Part shown: positions 11,159-20,823 of the stretch, in pieces
Layout: the number at the start of each line of letters is the position of its first letter
Numbering within the stretch: the stretch's first letter is position 1
Origin: Candidatus Accumulibacter necessarius
Lineage (GTDB): Bacteria; Pseudomonadota; Gammaproteobacteria; Burkholderiales; Rhodocyclaceae
Reading direction: 5' to 3'
Assembly: GCA_017302435.1 (NCBI GenBank)
Contig: JAFLDL010000029.1
Location: 1-64,000, forward strand
DNA: 64,000 bases
Made by a program: the position numbers and the translations under genes
The notes under the pieces: generated by a model
Seen by the model: only the letters and a program-made list of their open reading frames with translations
Told to the model about the DNA's origin: nothing
The model's database searches: none

Positions 11159-12229
11159 TCAGCGCCTTTCGACCCACCAGATCATTGTCGCCGCCGCCAG
11201 CAGGAACAACGCCGATGGCGTTGCCGCGCTCATCAGCGGTGACCAGCTATTGATCGCCCCGAGATTCGAGAACAAGCCGTTCAGCATGTGAAACAGGATG
11301 CCGACCATGACCCCGGAAAAAATCTTGAGACTGATACCAGTGGCCCGGTAGTGTCCACCGGCAAACGGTAGTGCAAGTGCGACCATGACCAACCCTGCCA
11401 GCGGGTAGATTACCTTTTTCCAAAAGGCGATGTCATAGCGGTTGGTCTTTTGATGATTCTCCGACAGATGTTTGGTATAAGCCGACAGATGCCGCAGCGA
11501 CATCCGGTCGGGCGAAACCATCAAGACAGCGAGAATGTCCGGATTCAGGGCTGATTCCCATCTCATCTCCGGAAGTTTTTCCACCTCGGCGCTGCCGTCG
11601 TGCAGGACAGTCTTGACCACCTCTGTCAATCGCCAACCGTCCGGCGCGACATACTCCCCGGCCGCAGCGTCTGTAACCGAGCGCAAATGCGCACGCTCGT
11701 CAAAGTCGAATATCCGGATACCCTGCAAGCGCATGTCCGGCAGAACAAAGCGCACGTTGATGAAGCTCCTCTCATCCCTGACCCACAAACCAGACCGCAA
11801 ATCCCGAACCGTTCGGCCTCTTTCCTTCAACCGCAGTTGATTCGCAGCCTGTTCGGCAGGTGGCGCCACATACTCGCCAATCAGGAAAGTGAGCAAGGCA
11901 AACAGGCCGGCTATCTGGAACAAGCCCCGCAGCAAGGCCGCGGTAGACAGGCCGGAAACCCGCAAGACAGTGATCTCGGAATGACGAGACAGCGCCGACA
12001 ATGCGTAAAGCGTGCCGATCAGGATCGCCAGCGGCATCAGTTCATAGGTACGCCCCGGCAAGCGCAGCATGACATACCCGAAAGCATGCTGGATCTGGTA
12101 CCCTCCCTGGCCAAAATTCTTGACTTCGCCGAGCATGTCGAAAAAGGCGAACAGGGCCAGGAAGGCCAGCAGGACGAGCAGTATGGCTGCCGAAACCTCG
12201 CGCGCTATGTAACGCTGATAGATCTTCAT
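11159..12229 (-). CDS. lptG: LPS export ABC transporter permease LptG
   Basis: LptG pairs with LptF as the inner-membrane permease that, with LptB ATPase, extracts lipopolysaccharide and drives it along the Lpt bridge. The 356-residue protein has three N-terminal helices, a periplasmic beta-jellyroll domain (about residues 130-260) and three C-terminal helices. I start at ATG 12229 (MKIYQRYIAREVSAAILLVLL), which overlaps the lptF stop as ATGA; the longer frame to 12292 would overlap lptF and lacks support. Confidence 0.95.
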   Translation of the reverse strand: MKIYQRYIAREVSAAILLVLLAFLALFAFFDMLGEVKNFGQGGYQIQHAFGYVMLRLPGRTYELMPLAILIGTLYALSALSRHSEITVLRVSGLSTAALLRGLFQIAGLFALLTFLIGEYVAPPAEQAANQLRLKERGRTVRDLRSGLWVRDERSFINVRFVLPDMRLQGIRIFDFDERAHLRSVTDAAAGEYVAPDGWRLTEVVKTVLHDGSAEVEKLPEMRWESALNPDILAVLMVSPDRMSLRHLSAYTKHLSENHQKTNRYDIAFWKKVIYPLAGLVMVALALPFAGGHYRATGISLKIFSGVMVGILFHMLNGLFSNLGAINSWSPLMSAATPSALFLLAAATMIWWVERR

Positions 12230-13305
12230 CGAGACAGCCGCAGGAACGACGAAACCGCAATGCGATGGTAAAACATGATCGGGAGGAGGCAAAGCATGAG
12301 CAGATGGACGCCAATGACGCCGACGACAAACGAGATTTTCCCGTTCGCCACCCAGCCCTGGCTGATGGTCACCAGGTTGTTGTAGATCAGGTAGGCCATA
12401 ATCGCCAGCAGCATGTTTGCGGAGCGTCCAGCACGCGGATTGACAAAGGAAAGTGGAATCGACAGCAAGGCCAGCACGACAGCCGACATCGGCAGGCTGA
12501 GACGGTACAGCAGTTCGGCCCGATGGTGCGGTGACTCGAGTGACAACAGCTCCAGGGTGGGCAGGTGTCGCGGTGTTCGCTCTATGCCGCGCGCCTCCTT
12601 GGTTTCCAGGCGAACAGCATAGCGTGCATACTCGAGGATTCTGAACTCTGCCGCACCGGGGGCAAACTCATAACGACGGCCATCTTGCAGGACGATGAAG
12701 CGATCGCCGTTTGCGGCGATTTCCTGATGTCCGGTAGCCGCCATGGTAACCGTCTGGCGGTCTGGTCGGGTTTCGCTGACGAACACATTGCGAACGTGAC
12801 TGGTGTCATCGGCGATGCCTTCGACAAAAATCACGCGCTCGCCGTTTGACGATTCCTGAAAGGCGCCAGGAGAAACCTGACCTGCATCCTGTCGGGTACT
12901 CAGCTTGCTCCGGAATGCTGCACTCTCGGACAGCGCCCAGGGAGAAAGGAAGAATGCCAGCACGGCGATCGTCGCCACCAGCGGCGCAGCAAAGGTCATC
13001 ACCGGCCTTATCCAGGCCGTCAGCGACAAGCCGGAAGAAAACCAGACAACCATTTCGGAATCGCGATAGCCGCGCGAAAGAGTCAACAAGATGGCGATAA
13101 ACAACGCCAGCGCCAACAGATGTGGCAGATAGTTCAGCGCGGCAAAGCCGAGCAAGGCAGCGACCGCATCTGGCTCGATGCTGCCCTGCACCGCTTCGTT
13201 CAGCAGCCGGATCAACTGGGTCGTCATCATGATGGCGAAAAGCGCAGTGAATACACCGGCGGCGGAGTGGGTGAATTCGCGCCGAACAGCACGCTCGAAG
13301 ATCAT
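12226..13305 (-). CDS. lptF: LPS export ABC transporter permease LptF
   Basis: The partner permease of LptG, 359 residues, beginning MIFERAVRREFTHSAAGVF. Layout is helices at residues about 18-35, 55-80 and 100-120, a periplasmic domain, then three helices at the end. It is transcribed divergently from pepA with 74 bases between the starts, the usual lptF/pepA arrangement in beta- and gammaproteobacteria. Confidence 0.95.
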   Translation of the reverse strand: MIFERAVRREFTHSAAGVFTALFAIMMTTQLIRLLNEAVQGSIEPDAVAALLGFAALNYLPHLLALALFIAILLTLSRGYRDSEMVVWFSSGLSLTAWIRPVMTFAAPLVATIAVLAFFLSPWALSESAAFRSKLSTRQDAGQVSPGAFQESSNGERVIFVEGIADDTSHVRNVFVSETRPDRQTVTMAATGHQEIAANGDRFIVLQDGRRYEFAPGAAEFRILEYARYAVRLETKEARGIERTPRHLPTLELLSLESPHHRAELLYRLSLPMSAVVLALLSIPLSFVNPRAGRSANMLLAIMAYLIYNNLVTISQGWVANGKISFVVGVIGVHLLMLCLLPIMFYHRIAVSSFLRLSR

Positions 13306-13379
13306 TTTTTGACTTTGGTGAAAAACTGCAGTGATAATCGGCTTTTGGGGAAAAGCTCGCGTTGCCTGAGGAGGGGTCA

Positions 13380-14876
13380 GTGGAATTTAGCATAAAAAGT
13401 GGTAGCCCGGAGAAGCAACGTAGCGCCTGTGTCGTGGTCGGCATTTTCGAGCCGCGCAAGCTGACACTGGCCGCCGAACTGCTCGACAACGCGGCGCGCA
13501 ACCATCTTTCCGACATCATCCGCCGCGGCGACATGGAGGGAAAGACGGGCTCCACACTGCTCCTGCACAACGTGCCGGGTACGCTCTGCGACCGGGTTCT
13601 ACTGGTCGGACTAGGCAAGGAGAAAGAGTTCGGTGACAAGGAGTACTGTGACGCCATACGCAGTGCCGTACGCACCCTCAACGAAACTGGTTCGTTTGAC
13701 GGCACCGTCTTCCTGACCGAAACCGCTGTCAGGAAGCGCAGCACCGCCTGGCGCGTACGCCAGGCCACCATGGTCGCGCAGGAGACAATCTATCGTTTTG
13801 ATCAGTTCAAGAGCAAGAAGGACAAGGTTCGGCGCCCACTGCGCAAACTGACTTTCGTCGTCGATCGTCGAAACGAATTGGCCACTGCCGAGTTGGCACT
13901 GAGCCAGGGACAGGCGATTGCCGAGGGGGTGTGCCTGGCAAAGAATCTCGCCAACCTGCCGGCTAATGTGTGCACTCCCGCTTATCTGGCCGAAACGGTT
14001 CAGAAGATGGCTGCCGAACACAAGTTGGAGTGCCAGATTCTTGAGCAGGATGAGATGGCGACGCTGGGCATGCACTCGCTGCTTGCCGTCGCCCAAGGCT
14101 CGCATCAACCGGCCAAGCTGATTGTCCTGCAGCACAAAGGCGGCAAGAGCGATGACAAACCAGTGGTGCTTGTCGGCAAGGGAATCACCTTTGACACCGG
14201 GGGGATTTCGCTCAAGCCGGCACCGGAAATGGACGAAATGAAGTACGACATGAGCGGTGCAGCCGGCGTGCTCGGGGCGATCAAGGCAGCAGCGCTGATG
14301 AAACTGCCGCTCAACCTGACGGTGGTCGTGCCGACCGCGGAAAACATGCCCGGCGGCGGCGCCACCCGTCCGGGAGACATCGTCACCTCGATGTCGGGCC
14401 AGACGATCGAAATCCTCAACACCGATGCCGAAGGTCGCCTCATCCTCTGCGATGCACTCACCTACGCAGCACGTTTTGACCCGGACACGGTGATTGACGT
14501 CGCAACGCTCACCGGCGCCTGCGTCATCGCCCTTGGCCACGTCGCGACCGGCCTGTTTGCCAACAACGACGCCCTGGCCCGCGAACTCGTCCAGGCTGGC
14601 GATGAGGCACACGACCGGGCATGGCAAATGCCGTTGTGGAACGACTACCAGGAACTGCTCAAGAGTCCCTTCGCGGACATGGCCAACATCGGCGGCCGCT
14701 GGGGCGGCAGCATAACCGCCGCCTGCTTTCTCGCCCGCTTCGCCAGAAAGTATGTCTGGGCGCACCTCGACATCGCCGGCACAGCCTGGAAATCGGGCAC
14801 GGAAAAAGGAGCAACCGGGCGACCAGTACCTCTCCTCATGCACTATTTGCTCAAGCGCGCAGGGAAACTCAATTGA
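13380..14876 (+). CDS. pepA: Leucyl aminopeptidase (M17)
   Basis: A cytosolic zinc/manganese aminopeptidase, 498 residues. The metal and catalytic motifs VGKGITFDTGGISLKP (about residues 263-278), DMSGAAGVLG and NTDAEGRLIL (about 347-356) are all present. I take GTG 13380 as start because AGGAGG lies five bases upstream; the TTG at 13362 would place the ribosome site inside the gene. In Enterobacteria PepA also binds DNA in Xer recombination and pyrimidine control; nothing here tells whether that applies. holC follows with a four-base overlap. Confidence 0.96.
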   Translation: MEFSIKSGSPEKQRSACVVVGIFEPRKLTLAAELLDNAARNHLSDIIRRGDMEGKTGSTLLLHNVPGTLCDRVLLVGLGKEKEFGDKEYCDAIRSAVRTLNETGSFDGTVFLTETAVRKRSTAWRVRQATMVAQETIYRFDQFKSKKDKVRRPLRKLTFVVDRRNELATAELALSQGQAIAEGVCLAKNLANLPANVCTPAYLAETVQKMAAEHKLECQILEQDEMATLGMHSLLAVAQGSHQPAKLIVLQHKGGKSDDKPVVLVGKGITFDTGGISLKPAPEMDEMKYDMSGAAGVLGAIKAAALMKLPLNLTVVVPTAENMPGGGATRPGDIVTSMSGQTIEILNTDAEGRLILCDALTYAARFDPDTVIDVATLTGACVIALGHVATGLFANNDALARELVQAGDEAHDRAWQMPLWNDYQELLKSPFADMANIGGRWGGSITAACFLARFARKYVWAHLDIAGTAWKSGTEKGATGRPVPLLMHYLLKRAGKLN

Positions 14877-15298
14877 CGCGGGTTTTCTTCTATCACAATG
14901 CTGCTGACCGGATCGCGGCGACGTCCACCCTGATCGGCAAGGCGGTCACCCAGAAAAAGGCTCTGCTGGTTTACGCACCCGATGCAGAGGTCGCCTCGGC
15001 ACTTGACCGACAACTGTGGACTCACCCGCCGACAGGTTTCATCCCGCACGTGGATGTCAATTCGCCGTTGGCGGAGGAAACCCTGGTAGTGATTGCCGGC
15101 AAGCTCGACTCGGTCACGCAGGATGAACGTCTGGTCAACCTTTCTGCCGAGGTCCCTCCGGGGTTCTCCCGTTTTGCCAGCCTCATCGAGGTCGTCGGTC
15201 GGGGTGACGAAGAGCGCCTTGCCGGCCGCAAGCGTGCCAGGTTCTACACGGATCGGGGCTACGAGGTCAATTACCTCGATCTGTCGGGGAAAGCCTGA
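14873..15298 (+). CDS. holC: DNA polymerase III chi subunit
   Basis: HolC (chi, 141 residues) links the clamp-loader psi subunit to single-strand binding protein. The start RVFFYHNAADRIAATSTLIGKAV and the end EVNYLDLSGKA are family-typical. The start is TTG 14873, overlapping the pepA stop (TTGA) with AGGGA seven bases ahead; the longer frame upstream is antisense-free but sits inside pepA. The pepA-holC-valS order is classical. Confidence 0.93.
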   Translation: MTRVFFYHNAADRIAATSTLIGKAVTQKKALLVYAPDAEVASALDRQLWTHPPTGFIPHVDVNSPLAEETLVVIAGKLDSVTQDERLVNLSAEVPPGFSRFASLIEVVGRGDEERLAGRKRARFYTDRGYEVNYLDLSGKA

Positions 15299-15792
15299 TG
15301 AGCGACGACAGCGATCTGATCAGCCGTGCCAACTCCCTGATCAACGCTGATGCCGGAACGGCCGGCAGCAGCCGGGAGATCTCACGTCGAATGCGCCGGC
15401 GGCGCAGTTTCCTTGCTTCGACTGATGCGAAAGACACCTCAGACGTGTCGTCGCCACCTACCCGGGCGGCCAGCGACGATGACGACTTGCCCGTTCTCAC
15501 CGAGGTTGTTCGGACTACCGGACCTGCGCCAGGGGAGGAGTTTGCCAGCATCGGCGACAACCTGCGTCCGGCCCTTGCCGCGGACCTCGCTGACCATATT
15601 GGTCGGCAACTGAGCAGCGAATTGCCGCTGCTGCTCGAAGTCACCCTGCTCAATGCCGCCGGGCAGTTGCGACATGGAATCGATGCGGTCATCGAAACAG
15701 CCATGCAGGACTTCCTTGCCGAACGCGGTCAGCTTCGGCTGCCCCTGGAAGATCGTGTGACCAGCGACGAAGCCGCTGCTAATCAGGCGTAG
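15298..15792 (+). CDS. DUF2486-like hypothetical protein
   Basis: A 164-residue acidic, probably disordered protein. A DDDDLPVLTEVV segment near residue 62 is followed by a helical tail, LADHIGRQLSSELPLLLEV, a layout reminiscent of the DUF2486 family found near holC in betaproteobacteria. The N-terminal REISRRMRRRRSFLAS is strongly basic. It overlaps holC by one base. Function unknown. Confidence 0.75.
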   Translation: MSDDSDLISRANSLINADAGTAGSSREISRRMRRRRSFLASTDAKDTSDVSSPPTRAASDDDDLPVLTEVVRTTGPAPGEEFASIGDNLRPALAADLADHIGRQLSSELPLLLEVTLLNAAGQLRHGIDAVIETAMQDFLAERGQLRLPLEDRVTSDEAAANQA

Positions 15793-15857
15793 GCGTCGAA
15801 GCGGGGCGCCACGGCGATCCGGTATAATGCGCGCTCCTGCCACCCTCGACGCTCCCC

Positions 15858-18677
15858 ATGGAACTCGCCAAGACCTTTGAACCAGCAGAGATTGAACGTC
15901 GCTGGTACCCCGAATGGGAAGCCAGGGGCTATTTTGGCGCCGGCCTGGATCCATCCCGACCCCGCTCTTTCTGTATTCTGCTGCCACCGCCCAACGTCAC
16001 CGGCACCCTGCACATGGGACACGGCTTCAACCAGGCGATCATGGACGCACTTACCCGCTATCATCGCATGCGGGGTGACAACACGCTGTGGCAACCGGGG
16101 ACCGACCACGCCGGCATCGCGACGCAGATCGTCGTCGAGCGTCAACTCGACGCGCAGGGGATTTCGCGCCATGACCTCGGGCGCGAGAAATTTCTCGAAA
16201 AAGTCTGGCAGTGGAAGGAGTTCTCGGGCAGCACCATCACGCGGCAGATGCGCCGCCTCGGCACCTCGCCCGACTGGAAGCGCGAGCGCTTCACGATGGA
16301 CGCCGGGCTGTCGCGGACGGTCACCGAAACTTTCGTTCGCCTCTACAACGAAGGTCTGATTTACCGCGGCAAGCGGCTCGTCAACTGGGATCCGGTGCTG
16401 CAGACCGCCGTTTCCGACCTTGAGGTGGTGCAGGAAGAAGAGCAAGGCCATCTCTGGCACATTCGTTATCCGCTGGCCGACGGCAGCGCCACGCTGACCG
16501 TTGCCACCACACGCCCGGAAACCATGCTTGGTGACACCGCGGTGATGGTTCATCCGGACGACGAACGGTACCGCCACCTGGTCGGCAGGATGGTCACCCT
16601 GCCTCTTTGCGGACGCGAGATTCCGATCATCGCTGACGCCTACGTTGACCTCGCCTTTGGCACCGGCTGTGTCAAGGTCACCCCCGCGCACGACTTCAAC
16701 GACTACGCCGTTGGCCAGCGTCACAAGTTGCAGATGATTCCGGTCCTGACGCTTGACGCGAAGATCAACGACAATGCCCCACTTCGCTATCAGGGCATGG
16801 ATCGCTTCGACGCGCGCAGGCAAGTCATCGCCGACCTTGAAAGCGCGGGCCTGCTTGAGAAGATCGATCCACATCCATTGAAAGTGCCGCGTGGCGATCG
16901 TACCGGCGTCGTCATCGAGCCGATGCTCACCGACCAGTGGTTCGTCGCGATGACCAGACCGGCTGCCGACGGCAGCAGCATTGCCGCGAAAGCGCTGGCC
17001 TGCGTCGCCTCGGGAGAGATCAGGTTTTTCCCCGAGAACTGGGTCAATACCTATAACCAGTGGCTCAATAACATTCAGGACTGGTGCATCTCACGGCAAT
17101 TGTGGTGGGGACATCAGATTCCGGCCTGGTACGGAGAAGGCGGACAGATCTTCGTTGCTCATGACGAAGCGGAGGCCAGGGCACAAGCGGCTGCGCAGGG
17201 CTACAACGGCCCGCTGACGCGCGACCCGGATGTGCTCGACACCTGGTACTCTTCGGCACTGTGGCCATTCTCGACACTCGACTGGACCCCTCAATGGCCC
17301 GCTGAAACCAACCCGGCGCTGGAACTGTACCTACCGTCGACCGTGCTGGTCACCGGTTTCGACATCATCTTCTTCTGGGTCGCGCGCATGGTCATGATGA
17401 CCCGGCATCTCACCGGCAGGATCCCGTTCCGGCACGTCTACGTACACGGGCTGATTCGCGACGCCGAAGGCCAGAAAATGAGCAAGTCGAAGGGCAATGT
17501 CCTCGACCCGATCGACCTTATCGACGGCATCGGTCTCGAGGCCCTGGTCGACAAGCGCACTAGCGGCCTGATGAATCCCAAACAGGCGGAACAGATCGAG
17601 AAGCGCACGCGCAAGGAATTCCCCGGCGGTATTCCGGCTTTCGGCACCGACGCGCTGCGCTTCACCTTCCTTTCGCTTGCCAGTCCAGGTCGTGACATCA
17701 AGTTTGACCTCGGCCGCTGCGAGGGCTACCGCAACTTCTGTAACAAGCTGTGGAATGCCAGCCGCTTTGTCCTGATGCACACCGCCGGTCACGACCTTGG
17801 CCTGTCCGCCTGCACCCCCAACGACTGCGGATCGGCGCTCAGCTTCTCCTTCGCTGACCGCTGGATCGTCAGCAGGTTGCAGCGCACCGAAGCCGAAGTC
17901 GCGCAGCACTACGCCGACTACCGCTTCGACCTACTGGCTCGCGCGGTGTACGAGTTCATCTGGGATGAGTTCTGCGACTGGTATGTCGAGTTGGCCAAGG
18001 TTCAGCTGCAGCAAGGCCCCGAGCAGGCAGTGCGTGCGACACGCCGGACGCTGGCACGGGTGCTGGAAACGGTCCTGCGCCTGGCACACCCGTTGCTGCC
18101 TTTCATTACTGAAGAGCTGTGGCAGGCGGTGGCCCCGATCGCTGGCCGCAAGACGCATGAGTCGGTGATGCTCGCCGCCTATCCACAGGCGCAAGCCGAA
18201 AAAATCGACCCGGAAAGCGAAGACAGGGTCGAGCAATTGAAACACTTGGCTTACGCCTGCCGCAACCTGCGCGGCGAAATGAACCTCTCGCCGGCGCTGC
18301 GCGTGCCGCTGCTTGCCAGCGGCAACACTCCGGCACTGACCGGATTCGCGCCCTACCTCAAAGCACTCTGCAAGCTCTCGGAGATGCAGATCGTTGACGA
18401 AGTGCCGGCCGACGCCAGCGCACCGATTGCCGTCGTGGGCGAAACCAAGCTCATGCTGCAAGTGCAGATCGACCTGGCTGTCGAATGCGAGCGACTCGAC
18501 AAGGAGATTGCGCGACTGCTAGGCGAGATCGGCAAGGCGGAGGCCAAGCTCGCCAACGAAAGCTTTGTTGCCCGCGCTCCGACAGCGGTGGTCGAACAGG
18601 AGAGAAGACGTCTCACGGACTTCATTGCGACGCTCGGAAAACTCAAGCCGCAACGCGAGCGCCTCAGGACCGCCTAG
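15858..18677 (+). CDS. valS: Valyl-tRNA synthetase
   Basis: Class I synthetase of 939 residues that charges tRNA-Val. The HIGH-type motif is [13 protein letters not shown] at about residues 42-54, the KMSKS motif is in [10 protein letters not shown] near residue 540, and the CP1 editing domain ([18 protein letters not shown]) lies between. The C-terminal coiled coil that grips the tRNA arm (residues about 870-935) is intact. Length is normal. Confidence 0.98.
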   Translation: MELAKTFEPAEIERRWYPEWEARGYFGAGLDPSRPRSFCILLPPPNVTGTLHMGHGFNQAIMDALTRYHRMRGDNTLWQPGTDHAGIATQIVVERQLDAQGISRHDLGREKFLEKVWQWKEFSGSTITRQMRRLGTSPDWKRERFTMDAGLSRTVTETFVRLYNEGLIYRGKRLVNWDPVLQTAVSDLEVVQEEEQGHLWHIRYPLADGSATLTVATTRPETMLGDTAVMVHPDDERYRHLVGRMVTLPLCGREIPIIADAYVDLAFGTGCVKVTPAHDFNDYAVGQRHKLQMIPVLTLDAKINDNAPLRYQGMDRFDARRQVIADLESAGLLEKIDPHPLKVPRGDRTGVVIEPMLTDQWFVAMTRPAADGSSIAAKALACVASGEIRFFPENWVNTYNQWLNNIQDWCISRQLWWGHQIPAWYGEGGQIFVAHDEAEARAQAAAQGYNGPLTRDPDVLDTWYSSALWPFSTLDWTPQWPAETNPALELYLPSTVLVTGFDIIFFWVARMVMMTRHLTGRIPFRHVYVHGLIRDAEGQKMSKSKGNVLDPIDLIDGIGLEALVDKRTSGLMNPKQAEQIEKRTRKEFPGGIPAFGTDALRFTFLSLASPGRDIKFDLGRCEGYRNFCNKLWNASRFVLMHTAGHDLGLSACTPNDCGSALSFSFADRWIVSRLQRTEAEVAQHYADYRFDLLARAVYEFIWDEFCDWYVELAKVQLQQGPEQAVRATRRTLARVLETVLRLAHPLLPFITEELWQAVAPIAGRKTHESVMLAAYPQAQAEKIDPESEDRVEQLKHLAYACRNLRGEMNLSPALRVPLLASGNTPALTGFAPYLKALCKLSEMQIVDEVPADASAPIAVVGETKLMLQVQIDLAVECERLDKEIARLLGEIGKAEAKLANESFVARAPTAVVEQERRRLTDFIATLGKLKPQRERLRTA

Positions 18678-18716
18678 TCCCTCCCGCCGGCCGTCCGCCC
18701 AGCCCGGCTTTGGCGC

Positions 18717-20534
18717 TCACAGTTCAAGCGATACCGGAATCAGGCCGCGCAAGGCATTGCCCAGATACAGGGCGGAAGCCAGGCGGAGGTCATCCAGCCA
18801 CAGCACCTGTTCAATGGCGCGCCCCGACGCGAGCAACTGCCGGCGCATTACCCCCGGTAGCAAGCCGCAGCTTTGCGGCGGCGTCAGCAATACCCCATCG
18901 CGCTCGATGAAGACGTTGCTGCGAGCCCCTTCGCAAACCTCTCCGCGAGTATTGCAGAAGATCGCATCAAATACCGCTGGCCGGGCCGCCAATGCGGCCA
19001 GCGCACGGTCATACCGGGCGCGCGCCGTGGTCTTGTGGCGCAACAGGTAGTCAGTGGCAGAAAGAGCCTCGGCCGCCAGGACCGCTCGCCAGTGCGTGCT
19101 GTTGTCTTCGACCAGCGGCGACGAAACAACCCGATAGCCGCCGTCATGCGCCAGCGTCAGGCCAACGCGAAAGACGCCGGCTGGCCGGGCAAGCGCTTCG
19201 GCCGCCAGCGCCGAAGACAGCTCCGGCAAGGGGCAGGCAAAACCCAGGCTATGTGCCGAAGCCTGCAGGCGTTCAAGATGCAAGGACAGCAGGGGATACC
19301 TGCCGGCTTCCAGGCGAAGCGTTTCCAGCAACGCGAATCCGGGATCAAAACCGGTGAGAAACGTCGCCTTCAGCAAGCACTCGGCATACTCACGGTCGGG
19401 GTCGGCGTCGGCGACGATGCCACTGCCAACGCCGAGCCTTGCGCGACGCCCGGGGTCAACCTCAATGGTCCGAATGGCGACGCTGAAACGACAGTCCCCC
19501 CCGGGCGCCAACCAGCCGAGGGCACCGGTGTACAACCCGCGCGGCGAGTCTTCCAACTCGGCGATGCGTTGCATGGCGCGTATCTTCGGCGCGCCGGTAA
19601 TCGAACCGCAGGGAAACAGCGCGCCGAACAATTCCGCCAGGCCGGTCCCGGGCAACTCTGCCGCCACCGTTGACACCATCTGCCAGAGGGTGGGATAGGC
19701 CTCGGCCTCGCACAACGCTTCAACGTGCACCTTGCCCGGCTGCGCCAGGCGCCCCAGATCATTGCGCAACAGGTCGACAATCATGATGTTCTCGGCGCGC
19801 TCCTTGGCCGAAGAGAGCAGCGCAGTGAGCATCCCCTCGTCTTCACGCGGGGTGTTGCCACGCGGCGCCGTCCCTTTCATCGGTCGCGTCCGCACGCGGC
19901 TGCCGTGGCGCTCAAAAAACAACTCCGGCGAGAAGGAAAGAATCGTCTCCTCGCCGATCTCGACGTAGCCGCCATAGCGAACCGGCTGTCGAGCGCGCAA
20001 GCGCGCATAGAGCGCCAGCGGATGACCGTAGATCCGGAAGGTCACAGGAAACGTGAGGTTGACCTGGTAGCAGTCCCCGTCGGCAATCCAGCGACACACC
20101 TGCCTGACCTGCGCCGCATGCCTGCCTGGACCGACGGAGGCAAACAACTCGGCAATTCCCGCCGCCCGTTGCTCCTCGGGGATCGCCGCCAACCGCCCGG
20201 CCAGGAAAGCCTGGACGGCTTGCGCGTCGAGCCGTTCAGCATGGGCAAACGCCCAGGCCCGCAACACCGGCCGACCCGGAGGTACTGCCGCTACGGCCGG
20301 CTCGAAGCTGGCGCCGAGCGCATAGTCTGCCGCCAGGGCAACCCATTGACCAGCAGCAAGTGCCGCTTCCACCGCCACGAACACCGGCACCGGATCCACC
20401 AATGTGTTCAGCTGAAACGAACGACAGCAGCTGGTCAGCAGCAGGGCACTTCCAGCGTCGCCGTCAAACAGTGCGAAACAGCCGCTGGCAGGCATCAATC
20501 TGCGTTCTGGCGGCAGGTGCATCGCGGCGGACAC
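18717..20534 (-). CDS. pabB: Aminodeoxychorismate synthase component I fused to aminodeoxychorismate lyase
   Basis: A 605-residue fusion of two p-aminobenzoate steps. The N-terminal part (to about residue 360) is a chorismate-binding PabB domain with MKGTAPRG, FPCGSITGAPKIRAM and DCRFSVAIRT motifs. The C-terminal part (from about 390) is a PLP-dependent lyase of the PabC/branched-chain aminotransferase fold, with the LLRHKTTARARYD segment carrying the lysine. Such PabBC fusions are common in proteobacteria. It feeds folate synthesis. It converges on valS with 39 bases between. Confidence 0.93.
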   Translation of the reverse strand: MSAAMHLPPERRLMPASGCFALFDGDAGSALLLTSCCRSFQLNTLVDPVPVFVAVEAALAAGQWVALAADYALGASFEPAVAAVPPGRPVLRAWAFAHAERLDAQAVQAFLAGRLAAIPEEQRAAGIAELFASVGPGRHAAQVRQVCRWIADGDCYQVNLTFPVTFRIYGHPLALYARLRARQPVRYGGYVEIGEETILSFSPELFFERHGSRVRTRPMKGTAPRGNTPREDEGMLTALLSSAKERAENIMIVDLLRNDLGRLAQPGKVHVEALCEAEAYPTLWQMVSTVAAELPGTGLAELFGALFPCGSITGAPKIRAMQRIAELEDSPRGLYTGALGWLAPGGDCRFSVAIRTIEVDPGRRARLGVGSGIVADADPDREYAECLLKATFLTGFDPGFALLETLRLEAGRYPLLSLHLERLQASAHSLGFACPLPELSSALAAEALARPAGVFRVGLTLAHDGGYRVVSSPLVEDNSTHWRAVLAAEALSATDYLLRHKTTARARYDRALAALAARPAVFDAIFCNTRGEVCEGARSNVFIERDGVLLTPPQSCGLLPGVMRRQLLASGRAIEQVLWLDDLRLASALYLGNALRGLIPVSLEL

Positions 20535-20561
20535 CGCGACACCGCCCAGGGAATCCTGCCC

Positions 20562-20789
20562 CTACTTGCGCTTGAGGTAATACTCAAAGACCTTGTTCGC
20601 CTCAACGCTGGACAGCAGCTCATTTCCGGTCTGCCTGGCAAAGGCTTCGAAATCCTTGACTGAACCCGGATCGGTTGCCACGACGTGCAGGACTTCCCCT
20701 GGTGACATCTCGGATAACGTCTTCTTGGTACGCAGAATCGGGAGCGGGCAATTCAGCCCTTTGACGTCGAGTTCTCGGTCGAAATGCAT
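20562..20789 (-). CDS. tusA: Sulfur carrier protein TusA family
   Basis: A 75-residue sulfurtransferase. The active cysteine is in the signature LDVKGLNCPLPILRTKK (Cys14), and the rest matches TusA/SirA proteins that carry persulfide to tRNA thiolation or molybdenum cofactor assembly. I start at ATG 20789; the much longer frame upstream is antisense to nothing and codes for no recognisable sequence. It lies 27 bases upstream of pabB, with bepA further upstream on the same strand. Confidence 0.93.
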   Translation of the reverse strand: MHFDRELDVKGLNCPLPILRTKKTLSEMSPGEVLHVVATDPGSVKDFEAFARQTGNELLSSVEANKVFEYYLKRK

Positions 20790-20823
20790 GGCCTCTGGTC
20801 CAGAAAGAAACTGAGCGCGTATT

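Noticed and set aside
13611-14843. 410-codon minus-strand frame opposite pepA
   Set aside because: Antisense shadow of a clear aminopeptidase.
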